Positions 45,158 through 54,012 of a DNA stretch of 64,000 bases are shown here, piece by piece. Numbering within the stretch: position 1 is the stretch's first letter; each line of letters starts with the position of its first letter. A program made the position numbers and the translations under genes. The DNA lies in NCBI RefSeq assembly GCF_014863355.1, contig NZ_JACZEP010000006.1, forward strand, positions 310,001 through 374,000. Reading direction: 5' to 3'. The notes under the pieces are model-generated. The model made no database searches, had not been told where the DNA came from, and saw only the letters and a program-made list of their open reading frames with translations. Source of the stretch: Aminobacter carboxidus. Lineage in GTDB: Bacteria > Pseudomonadota > Alphaproteobacteria > Rhizobiales > Rhizobiaceae.

Positions 45158-46411
45158 ATGCGCATAGTCATTCTCGGTGCCGGTGTCATCGGCGTCACCT
45201 CGGCCTACTACCTGGCCAAGGCAGGTCACAAGGTGACCGTGCTCGACCGCCAGGCCGGCCCGGCGCTGGAAACCAGCTTTGCCAATGCCGGCGAGATCTC
45301 GCCCGGCTATGCCTCGCCCTGGGCCGCGCCCGGCATCCCGCAGAAGGCGATGAAGTGGCTGTTCATGAAACACGCGCCGCTGATCATCCAGCCGATGCTC
45401 GACATCTCGACCTGGCGCTGGGTCACGGCGATGCTGCGCAACTGCACCTCGGCCCGCTATGCGCTCAACAAGAGCCGCATGGTGCGCCTCGCCGAATACA
45501 GCCGCGACCAGCTGATTTCGCTGCGCGACGACACCGGCATCCAGTACGACCACCGCACCCAGGGCACGCTGCAGCTGTTCCGCTACCAGAAGCAGCTCGA
45601 CGGCATGGCCAAGGACATCGAGGTGCTGCAGAGCGACGGCGTGCCTTATGAGGTGCTCGATCCTGCCGGCTGCGTCGGCGCGGAACCGGGCCTGGCGCCG
45701 GTGCGCGACAGGATCGCCGGCGGCCTGCGCCTGCCCAATGACGAGACCGGCGACTGCTTCAAGTTCACCAACGAACTGGCCAAGCTCGCCGAGGGCCTCG
45801 GCGTCGAATTCCGCTACAATGTGAAGCTCGAAAGCCTGCGCCTCGAAGGCAAGCGCATCGTCGCCGTCCGCACCTCCGAAGGCGAGGTCGAGGCCGACAC
45901 CTTCGTTGGCGCGCTCGGCAGCTTCACGCCGTCCTTCGTCAAGCCGCTCGGCCTCACCGTGCCGGTCTATCCTGTCAAGGGCTACTCGATCACCGTGCCG
46001 ATCGTCGACGAATCCAAGGCGCCGGTGTCGACGATCATGGACGACACCTACAAGATCGCCATCACCCGCCTCGGCGACCGCATCCGCGTCGGCGGCATGG
46101 CCGAGATCGCCGGCTTCAACACCGACCTGTCGGCCTCGCGCAAGGCAACGCTGCAGTTCTCGGTCGAGGATTTGTTCGGTGGTGCCGCCGACCAGAGCCG
46201 CGCCACCTTCTGGAGCGGCCTCAGGCCGATGACGCCGGATGGTACTCCGGTCATCGGGCGCACCAAGTTCGACAACCTCTACCTCAACACCGGCCACGGC
46301 ACGCTGGGCTGGACCATGGCCTGCGGCTCGGGCCGCGTGCTGGCCGACATGATCGGCGGCGTCCGCCCCGAGATCGACGTGTCGGACCTGGCGCTGTCGC
46401 GCTACGCCTGA
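45158..46411 (+). CDS. dadA: D-amino acid dehydrogenase small subunit
   Basis: 417 residues with CAGGGGCAATC before the ATG. FAD motif [23 protein letters not shown] at the N-terminus, [20 protein letters not shown] and the C-terminal [18 protein letters not shown] are DadA hallmarks. Oxidises D-alanine and other D-amino acids to 2-oxo acids, giving electrons to the respiratory chain at the inner membrane. Shares an operon with dadX. A hairpin lies 83 bp beyond the stop. Confidence 0.96.
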   Translation: MRIVILGAGVIGVTSAYYLAKAGHKVTVLDRQAGPALETSFANAGEISPGYASPWAAPGIPQKAMKWLFMKHAPLIIQPMLDISTWRWVTAMLRNCTSARYALNKSRMVRLAEYSRDQLISLRDDTGIQYDHRTQGTLQLFRYQKQLDGMAKDIEVLQSDGVPYEVLDPAGCVGAEPGLAPVRDRIAGGLRLPNDETGDCFKFTNELAKLAEGLGVEFRYNVKLESLRLEGKRIVAVRTSEGEVEADTFVGALGSFTPSFVKPLGLTVPVYPVKGYSITVPIVDESKAPVSTIMDDTYKIAITRLGDRIRVGGMAEIAGFNTDLSASRKATLQFSVEDLFGGAADQSRATFWSGLRPMTPDGTPVIGRTKFDNLYLNTGHGTLGWTMACGSGRVLADMIGGVRPEIDVSDLALSRYA

Positions 46412-46493
46412 GGCCGACCAGCGCAGGCTGGGCGCCAAGTCACGCCTTCCGGGCGCTATGACCCCGTGTCACCGTCCCGCCATCTGACCTGCC

Positions 46494-46533
46494 GCAACAG
46501 GCGGCCCTCCGACCTCGGAGAGCGGCCTGTTGC
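46494..46533. terminator. Nested hairpin downstream of dadA
   Basis: GCAACAGGC and GCCTGTTGC pair perfectly as the outer stem and TCCGA/TCGGA as an inner stem. No T run follows, so it is a weak terminator or a repeat. A second small hairpin, CATCCGG-TTTCG-CCGGATG, lies near 46627-46645. Confidence 0.5.
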
Positions 46534-46710
46534 GCATTGAATTGCCCGCAAAGCCCTGAGAACACCAACGAAGTCGAAACTGCGACAAGCCGGCTGCAAC
46601 TGCCTCAAGCGTTCATTCCAACACCACATCCGGTTTCGCCGGATGCCTTGCGGCCGCTGCCAATGGCGACGACGTAGCCAAGCCCTCCTGAACTTTCCTG
46701 ACATTTGCGG

Positions 46711-46761
46711 TTGACAGTCGAAACCGTCCATGCAGAAATTGGTTGGACCATTGTACCAATT
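46711..46761 (+). promoter_or_regulatory. Promoter with GntR operator
   Basis: TTGACA (46711-46716) is a consensus -35; AGAAAT lies 17 bp later at 46734-46739 as a weak -10. Overlapping the -10 is the dyad AATTGGT-N11-ACCAATT (46737-46761), made of the TGGT/ACCA half-sites typical of FadR-subgroup GntR regulators, so the following GntR protein should repress its own operon. Confidence 0.75.
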
Positions 46762-46773
46762 GGAAATGCTGGC

Positions 46774-47502
46774 GTGTTCGATCTACCTCCCCTTCAAGCC
46801 ACGGCGCGCGACGATGCGGTGCTCAACGTGCTGGCGGATTTCGTCATGCAGGAGGACCTCAAGCCCGGCGACCGGCTGCCGACGGAGCGTGTCCTGTCCG
46901 AGCGGCTGAAGGTCAGCCGCACCACTGTGCGCGAGGCGCTGACGCGCTGGGAGGGGCTTGGCCTCGTCGAGCGCCGCCAGGGCAGCGGCACCTATCTCAA
47001 GGCAGCGGTGTCGCGCGACATGCTGCACCTGCCGCTGACATTCGCGTCTGGCAACGACTTCGGCAGCCTGATGCACACGCTGGAAATCCGCCGCGGGCTC
47101 GAGGCGGAGGCGGCGGCTTTGTGCGCCCTGCGCGCCGGTCCGGCCGAACTGGAACTCATCCGCCAGAAGCTCGAGACGATGGAAGAAGCCTTCCATGCCC
47201 GCGCCGGCATGTCGTCCGACGAGGATTGGGACTTCCACCAGGCGATCTACCGGGTGTCCGGCAACCCGCTGTTCGAGCAGATCATCTCGGCGATGCACGA
47301 GCTGTTCCACCGGTTCTGGGAGCATCCGCTCGGCGTGCGCGACTTCGGCCACGCCAGCTTTCCCTACCACCGTACGATCTACGAACGGATCGCTGCGCGC
47401 GACGCAGAAGGCGCGCGCAGCGAGGCCCTGAAGCTGATCGCCACCGTCGAGGCCGACCTTCGCCGCGGCGACGCCAATCTCAAACGCGCAGGCAACAGAT
47501 GA
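46774..47502 (+). CDS. GntR-family regulator (FadR subgroup)
   Basis: 242 residues from a GTG at 46774, placed downstream of the promoter and operator and after TTGGAAA; starts further upstream would translate the operator. Winged helix about 15-75 (LPTERVLSERLKVSRTTVREAL, then VERRQGSGTYLK) and FCD effector domain about 95-235 with SSDEDWDFHQAIYRVSGNP and HRTIYERIAARD carrying the metal-binding histidines. Its stop overlaps the start of the PLP enzyme gene, so it is the first gene of an operon extending through the ABC importer; the effector is presumably the imported compound or a product. Confidence 0.9.
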   Translation: MFDLPPLQATARDDAVLNVLADFVMQEDLKPGDRLPTERVLSERLKVSRTTVREALTRWEGLGLVERRQGSGTYLKAAVSRDMLHLPLTFASGNDFGSLMHTLEIRRGLEAEAAALCALRAGPAELELIRQKLETMEEAFHARAGMSSDEDWDFHQAIYRVSGNPLFEQIISAMHELFHRFWEHPLGVRDFGHASFPYHRTIYERIAARDAEGARSEALKLIATVEADLRRGDANLKRAGNR

Positions 47503-48680
47503 GCAACGACTTCGAGCGGGATTTCATTGCCGAGGCAGCAACCCTTCTCGCCCATGACGAGCCGTTTCCCGGTGGTGCGGTGGTTCCGCCGATCTACCAG
47601 ACCTCGCTGTTCACCTTCGACAGCTATGCCGACATGGCCGACGTCTTTGCCGGCCGCAGCACCAAGCCGATCTATTCGCGCGGCAACAACCCGACCGTCA
47701 TGGAGTTCGAAAACAAGATTGCCGCGCTCGAAGGGGCGGAAGCGGCGCGCGGCTTTTCCAGCGGCATGGCGGCTATCAGCTCAACGGTGCTGGCCTTTGT
47801 CGGCGCGGGCGAGCGCATCGTCGCCGTCCGCAACTGCTATGGCGACGCCTACCGCCTGTTCGAGCGCCTTTTGCCGCATCTCGGCATCAAGGTCGACTAT
47901 GTCGACGGCTCCGATCCCGACGCGGTAGCCACGGCCCTGCCCGGCGCGGCGATGCTTTATCTCGAAAGCCCGACCTCGATGATGTTCGAGCTGCAGGACC
48001 TGGAGGTGCTGACGGCCATGGCGCGGGCGCGCGGTATCGTCAGCGTCATCGACAATTCCTGGGCAACGCCGCTGTTCCAGAAGCCGATCCTGCATGGCGT
48101 CGACCTCGTCATGCATTCGGCCTCGAAATATCTTGGCGGCCACAGCGACACGGTTGCCGGCGTCGTTGCCGGATCGGCCGAGCACATCCGCCGCATCAAC
48201 GAGCGCACCTATCCCTATCTCGGCGCCAAGCTGTCGCCGTTCGAGGCCTGGCTCTTGCTGCGCGGCCTGCGCACATTGCCGCTCAGGCTACCGCACCACA
48301 TGAAGAGCGCGCTAACCATCGCCGAGCGGCTCAAGGGCCATGCCCATGTCGAGCGCGTCAACCATCCCGCCTTCTCCAACCATCCGGGCAAGAAAACGCT
48401 CGCTGGCTATTCCGGGCTGTTTTCCTTCGAGGTGACCGACGACATCGACGTGCCGGCCTTCACCGATGCGCTGAAGCTGTTCCGCATCGGCGTCAGCTGG
48501 GGCGGGCATGAAAGCCTCGTAGTGCCGGCGCTCGCCTCGCTGCAGCAGACGCCGGATGCCAATTCCATAGGCCGGTTCGAGGTCAGCCCGCGGACCATCA
48601 GGCTGAATGTCGGGCTGGAAAATGTGGAGGATCTCTGGGCCGACGTCAGTCGCGCCTTCGAGGAAGCAAAAAGAAAATAA
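47499..48680 (+). CDS. Cys/Met metabolism PLP-dependent enzyme (gamma-lyase family)
   Basis: 393 residues from ATG at 47499, overlapping the GntR stop by four bases. Fold I gamma-family: IYSRGNNPTVMEFE, FSSGMAAISST, DNSWATPLFQKP and the PLP lysine in MHSASKYLGGHSDTVAG. The family includes cystathionine gamma-lyase and beta-lyase, methionine gamma-lyase and O-acetylhomoserine sulfhydrylase; the substrate-deciding residues do not let me choose. It differs clearly from the gamma-lyase at 10853-12019. Being between a GntR regulator and an ABC importer, it probably degrades the imported compound by C-S (or C-O) bond cleavage. Binding-protein gene follows after 29 bp. Confidence 0.88.
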   Translation: MSNDFERDFIAEAATLLAHDEPFPGGAVVPPIYQTSLFTFDSYADMADVFAGRSTKPIYSRGNNPTVMEFENKIAALEGAEAARGFSSGMAAISSTVLAFVGAGERIVAVRNCYGDAYRLFERLLPHLGIKVDYVDGSDPDAVATALPGAAMLYLESPTSMMFELQDLEVLTAMARARGIVSVIDNSWATPLFQKPILHGVDLVMHSASKYLGGHSDTVAGVVAGSAEHIRRINERTYPYLGAKLSPFEAWLLLRGLRTLPLRLPHHMKSALTIAERLKGHAHVERVNHPAFSNHPGKKTLAGYSGLFSFEVTDDIDVPAFTDALKLFRIGVSWGGHESLVVPALASLQQTPDANSIGRFEVSPRTIRLNVGLENVEDLWADVSRAFEEAKRK

Positions 48681-48709
48681 CTTCAAATCCAAGAATGGGA
48701 GTGACTGGA

Positions 48710-49987
48710 ATGAGGAAAAATAGCCTTTTGTTCGCAACGGCCATAGGCCTTGCCCTGTCGGCGGGATCGGCGCTCGCGGATTCCACCATCAAGATGGTCG
48801 AGGTCATCACCAGCCCGCCGCGTACCGAATTCCTGAAGAAGCAGATCGCCGAGTTCGAAACGGCCAACCCTGGCGTCAAGGTCGAGTTGGTCTCGCTGCC
48901 CTGGGGTCAGGCCTTCGAAAAGTTCCTGACCATGGTGCAGGCCGGCGATACCCCTGACATCGTCGAAATGCCCGAACGCTGGCTCGGCCTCTACGGCACC
49001 AACGGCCAGCTCGAAGATCTCACTCCTTACATGGCCAAGTGGGGCGACGCCGCGACGCTTGGCGACCGCGCCAAGCAGTTCGGTTCGGTGGTCGACGGCA
49101 AGCAGTACATGCTGCCCTACGGCTACTATCTGCGCGCCATGTTCTGGAACAAGAAGCTGTTCAAGGAAGCCGGACTCGACCACGCGCCGACGACGCTCGA
49201 CGAGTTCATGGACGCCAACAAGAAGATCTCGGCGATCAACGGCAAGTACGGCTACTGCCTGCGCGGCGGCCCCGGCGGCTTCAACGGCGTGCAGATGTTC
49301 ATGAACATCGCCAACGGCAAGGGCGGCTATTTCAAGGAAGACGGTACGGCGACCCTCAACGAGGAAGGATCGGTCAAGGGCCTCGAGATGCTGGCCGAGA
49401 TCTACAAGAATGGCTACGCCCCCAAGGACAGCGTCAGCTGGGGCTTCAACGAGATCGTAACCGGCTTCTACTCCGGCACCTGCGCGATGCTCGACCAGGA
49501 TCCGGACGCGCTGATCGGCATTGCCGAGAAGATGAGCCCGGACGACTTCGCCGTTGCGCCGATGCCGACCGGACCGTCAGGCAAGTCCTATCCGACGCTC
49601 GGCTATGCCGGCTGGTCGATGTTCGCCAACTCGGATGTCAAGGAAGACGCCTGGAAGCTGATGTCGAGCCTGCTTTCGCCGGCAAACAACATCGGCTGGG
49701 CCAAAGAAGTGGGCGTGCTGCCCATCCACACCAGCGCTGCCGACGACCCACACTTCAAGACCGAGCAGTTCAAGGGCTGGTTCGACGAGTTGAGCAACCC
49801 GGACAAGTTCGAGTTCGTGACGCCGCCGGTGCATCTCGAAAACCTCGGCAACTTCTATGACCAGGTCTCGGTCAAGAACTTCCAGGAAGTGCTGCTTGGC
49901 CAGCGTACGGCCAAGGAGATCGCCGATGAATGGTCGGCGTTCCTGACCAAGGAACAGCAAGACTGGATGGCCAAAAACAAGAAGTAA
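48710..49987 (+). CDS. ABC transporter substrate-binding protein (sugar/CUT1 type)
   Basis: 425 residues from ATG at 48710, GGGAG eight bases before; an ATG at 48695 is inside that ribosome site. Signal peptide ends at SAGSALA before DSTIKMV. Solute-binding family 1: VELVSLPWGQAFEKFLTMVQAGDTPDIVEMPERW, DQDPDALIGIAEKMSPDDFAVAPMP-type hinge segments and ANSDVKEDAWKLMSSLLS. Family members bind oligosaccharides, glycosides and glycerophosphodiesters. Followed by two permeases and an ATPase. The usual assumption of a sugar ligand is doubtful given the PLP enzyme upstream. Confidence 0.9.
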   Translation: MRKNSLLFATAIGLALSAGSALADSTIKMVEVITSPPRTEFLKKQIAEFETANPGVKVELVSLPWGQAFEKFLTMVQAGDTPDIVEMPERWLGLYGTNGQLEDLTPYMAKWGDAATLGDRAKQFGSVVDGKQYMLPYGYYLRAMFWNKKLFKEAGLDHAPTTLDEFMDANKKISAINGKYGYCLRGGPGGFNGVQMFMNIANGKGGYFKEDGTATLNEEGSVKGLEMLAEIYKNGYAPKDSVSWGFNEIVTGFYSGTCAMLDQDPDALIGIAEKMSPDDFAVAPMPTGPSGKSYPTLGYAGWSMFANSDVKEDAWKLMSSLLSPANNIGWAKEVGVLPIHTSAADDPHFKTEQFKGWFDELSNPDKFEFVTPPVHLENLGNFYDQVSVKNFQEVLLGQRTAKEIADEWSAFLTKEQQDWMAKNKK

Positions 49988-50045
49988 TGGCCATGGCGGG
50001 GCGATGTCCCGCCAACCATGCCCTGTCTGTCAGGGCTCCCTTGCT

Positions 50046-50138
50046 GCCCCCTCGCCGACCGACACGCGGTCATGCCGGCATCGCCGCCAAGCCCTTTCTC
50101 CCCTTGGAGACGAGGCTGGGCGCGAGGGGGCTATTTTT
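50046..50138 (+). other. Possible attenuating stem between binding protein and permease genes
   Basis: GCCCCCTCG (50046-50054) pairs with CGAGGGGGC (50123-50131), followed by TATTTTTTC. The long loop contains a CCTTCTCC-like repeat. Such a structure would let part of the transcripts stop after the binding protein, which is needed in excess. Confidence 0.45.
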
Positions 50139-50143
50139 TCGCC

Positions 50144-51085
50144 ATGTCGAAAGCAATCGCCATGACCACAGCAGTCACCGCATTAAGATCCTCCCCTGAT
50201 TTGGGACGCAGGCGCTCCGCGCTGCCAAGCCTCGAACCGTGGCTCTATCTCGGCCCGGCGCTGATCCTGCTGATGACGGTTCTGCTGGTGCCCCTCATCG
50301 TCGGCATCAGCTATTCGTTCCGCAAGTTTTCGGCCTTCAAGTCGGAGTATGTCGGCCTCGGCCAGTACCAGGCCATGTTCTCCGACCCGCTGCTTGGGCA
50401 GGCGCTGTACAACACTTTGTGGTGGACCGTGGGCAGCCTGTTCTTCCAGTTTTTCCTCGGTCTCGGACTGGCTCTGCTGCTCGACCGTCCATTCTTCGGA
50501 CGCAAGCTGGTGCAGGCCGTGGTTTTCCTGCCCTGGGCGGTGCCATCGTTCCTGTCCGGCCTGACCTGGGCGTGGCTGTTCAATCCGATAGTCGGGCCCT
50601 TGCCGCATTGGCTCTATGCGCTCGGGCTGAAGGCGGAGCCGACCAACATCCTGTCTGATCCGTCGATCGCCATGTGGGGGCCGATCATCGCCAATGTCTG
50701 GTTCGGCGTGCCGTTCTTCGCCATCACGCTGCTGGCGGCGCTGAAATCGATCCCGTCCGAACTGCATGAAGCCGCCGCCATCGACGGCGCCTCGCCATGG
50801 CAGCGCTTTTCCAAGGTGACATTGCCCTTCCTGGCACCGACGATCGCCATCACCGTCATGCTGCGTACGATCTGGATCGCGACCTTCGCCGACCTGATCT
50901 TCGTCATGACCTCGGGCGGCCCAGCCGGGTCGACCAACACGGTGGCCACCTACATCTATGTCAGCGCCTTCAAGTCGCTGGACAAGGGCTACGCCTCGGC
51001 CGTCGCCGTGCTGCTTCTGGTGCTGCTCATCCTTTATGCGGTCGTGCTCATCGGCATCCGCCGCTCGCTTGCGAGGAATTCGTGA
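50144..51085 (+). CDS. ABC transporter permease (CUT1, MalF/UgpA-like)
   Basis: 313 residues from ATG at 50144; ATG at 50162 is an alternative and neither has a strong ribosome site. Six membrane helices; LEPWLYLGPALILLMTVLLVPL is the usual first helix and the EAA loop is EAAAIDGASPWQRFSKVTLP. It forms the channel with the next permease. Its stop overlaps the start of that gene (TGATG). Confidence 0.92.
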   Translation: MSKAIAMTTAVTALRSSPDLGRRRSALPSLEPWLYLGPALILLMTVLLVPLIVGISYSFRKFSAFKSEYVGLGQYQAMFSDPLLGQALYNTLWWTVGSLFFQFFLGLGLALLLDRPFFGRKLVQAVVFLPWAVPSFLSGLTWAWLFNPIVGPLPHWLYALGLKAEPTNILSDPSIAMWGPIIANVWFGVPFFAITLLAALKSIPSELHEAAAIDGASPWQRFSKVTLPFLAPTIAITVMLRTIWIATFADLIFVMTSGGPAGSTNTVATYIYVSAFKSLDKGYASAVAVLLLVLLILYAVVLIGIRRSLARNS

Positions 51086-51933
51086 TGATTGCCGGACGTT
51101 CGACTTCCGCGCGCCTGCTCGGCGGCATCGGCCTTTATGGTGCGATCGGTGCCTATGTCGTGTTCGCGCTGTTTCCGATCTACTGGACGCTGAAAATCTC
51201 GGTGACGCCGCAGTCGCTGCTCTATTCCGAAGGCATCACGCTGTGGCCTTCGGCCACGACCTTCGAAAACTACGCCACCGTGCTCAGGGCCAGCGACTTT
51301 CCGCTCTATTTCTTCAACAGCGTGCTGGTTTCGGTGACGACGGCGATCCTGGTGACCGTCATCGCCTCGGGTGCCGGCTACGCCATGTCGCGCTTTTCCT
51401 TCCGCGGCAAGACGACGGTGGCGATAGCGCTGCTGCTGACCCAGACCTTCCCCCTGGTGATGGTCATACCGCCGATCTACCGTATCATGGGCGAGATCGG
51501 CCTGACCAACAGCCTGACCGGCCTGATCATCATCTACACCGCCTTCAACACCGCCTTTGCCACCTTCCTGATGCAGTCGTTCTTCGACGGCATCCCGAAG
51601 GACTTGGAGGAAGCGGCGATGATCGACGGCTGCACCCGCTTCGAAGCACTGCGCCGCATCATCATCCCGCTGACGCTGCCCGGCATGGGTGCCACGCTCG
51701 GCTTCGTCTTCACAGCGGCTTGGAGCGAACTGCTGTTCGCGCTGATGCTGATCTCCAGCGAAGGCCAAAAGACATTCGCCGTCGGCCTGCTCACCTTCAT
51801 CGGCAAGTTCGCCGTCGACTGGGGGCAGATGATGGCGGCGTCGATCCTGGCGCTCATTCCGGTCTGCATCTTCTTCGCCTTCCTGCAACGTTATCTCGTG
51901 ACCGGCCTGACCGCCGGCGCGGTCAAAGGGTAA
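51085..51933 (+). CDS. ABC transporter permease (CUT1, MalG/UgpE-like)
   Basis: 282 residues from ATG at 51085 after GCGAGGAATTCG. Six membrane helices with FALFPIYWTLKISVTP in the first and the EAA loop EAAMIDGCTRFEALRRIIIP. C-terminal LQRYLVTGLTAGAVKG is the conserved MalG-type tail that contacts the ATPase. One base overlaps the first permease; the ATPase gene follows after four bases. Confidence 0.93.
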   Translation: MIAGRSTSARLLGGIGLYGAIGAYVVFALFPIYWTLKISVTPQSLLYSEGITLWPSATTFENYATVLRASDFPLYFFNSVLVSVTTAILVTVIASGAGYAMSRFSFRGKTTVAIALLLTQTFPLVMVIPPIYRIMGEIGLTNSLTGLIIIYTAFNTAFATFLMQSFFDGIPKDLEEAAMIDGCTRFEALRRIIIPLTLPGMGATLGFVFTAAWSELLFALMLISSEGQKTFAVGLLTFIGKFAVDWGQMMAASILALIPVCIFFAFLQRYLVTGLTAGAVKG

Positions 51934-51937
51934 AACC

Positions 51938-53008
<1,071 letters not shown>

Positions 53009-53045
53009 GGTGGCTACGGCGGGTACCATGAGCACCCAACTGGAC

Positions 53046-53074
53046 AAGGCGTCGGCTGTAGCCGGCGCCTTTTT
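53046..53074 (+). terminator. Rho-independent terminator of the ABC operon
   Basis: AAGGCGTCGGCT, loop GT, AGCCGGCGCCTT followed by TTT; one internal mismatch. Two bases further on lies the perfect 14-bp palindrome ATTTGTGCACAAAT (53076-53089). Confidence 0.88.
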
Positions 53075-53089
53075 CATTTGTGCACAAAT

Positions 53090-54012
53090 CTTCTGCGCAG
53101 CCTCCAGCAGTGCGTATTGCAACCAAGCGAGACGTAAAATTCGCTGAGATTCAACCATGGGCGGAGAGACGCATGCCAACGGCTGCAAAGCCTGCGCGCC
53201 ATGATTCCCCTTGTTCGGCGAGTTGCAAAACCGGCTCACAACCGGCGCGCGCAGACATCACACCAGGTCGCGTGACTCAAGGTCAACTTGGCCGCCACGC
53301 CGCAAAAAATTTACGTGACTCTGCGGAATTTCGCAGCGCATCGACCGCTGAACTCTAACAAGTTCACCCCTGCGAAAGACAAGAATGAGGCAGATCGATG
53401 GCCGCCTTTCCGTTGAGTCATCGAGCAGCAACTGCTCGACAAAGCCGGAAAGGCAGCGGATTCGACTGTCAGCGGCGGCTTACATGGATCGGCACCGACT
53501 AGGATCAGGCCGGATTCAACTGTTGAATGATCTTGCAAGAGTACTGGATCATCTTGTGTCGATCATCCTCAATACCCGCACCATAACTTCCAGACATTGC
53601 TGTTTCGGCGCCGATGACTCTTGCCGTACAAGTACTGAAGACTCGAAGCCTTGGCCGCGTTGCCGTCATTTACACTTGGGTAATTTCTTCTGAATACGTC
53701 GAGTCAACGAGATTGCTAAATTTTTAAGTACAGGGAGGGGTTCCTGTCGGCGCTCTCGGGGAATGGAATACGCAGGCAACACATGAGCAGTTTCTAACAA
53801 ACAACGTTTGAGAACCTTCTTTTAGATCTCCGTCATTTTCGAAGCAAAACACGCGCTGGCGACGCCGCCGGCGTCATCCCCTACTCACATCCTGCAAGTC
53901 TTCAGGCGCTGCGAAGCTAACGGCTTCCCAGCGATCGGCGATACTTTGCCGACGAATGAGACCTGCCGGGGCCAGGCAACCAAGTTCTACCTCTACGGCA
54001 AGGAAACGCCCA
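53090..54012. other. Gene-free stretch before the chemotaxis operon
   Basis: About 920 bases without a convincing gene: open frames here are short, without ribosome sites, and lack the codon pattern of their neighbours. The part from about 53500 to 53830 is visibly richer in A and T. Small inverted repeats include CTGCG-GAATTT-CGCAG (53321-53336) and TCTTGCAAGA (53530-53539). Promoter and control sites of the che operon must lie here, but no clear -35/-10 pair was identified. Confidence 0.6.

Noticed and set aside
43967-46438. 823-residue open frame on the minus strand opposite dadX and dadA
   Set aside because: Spans two real genes and their gap; no domain pattern, typical GC-rich shadow.
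53080-53693. Short open frames upstream of the che operon
   Set aside because: Codon pattern is unlike neighbouring genes, no ribosome site, no recognisable protein.
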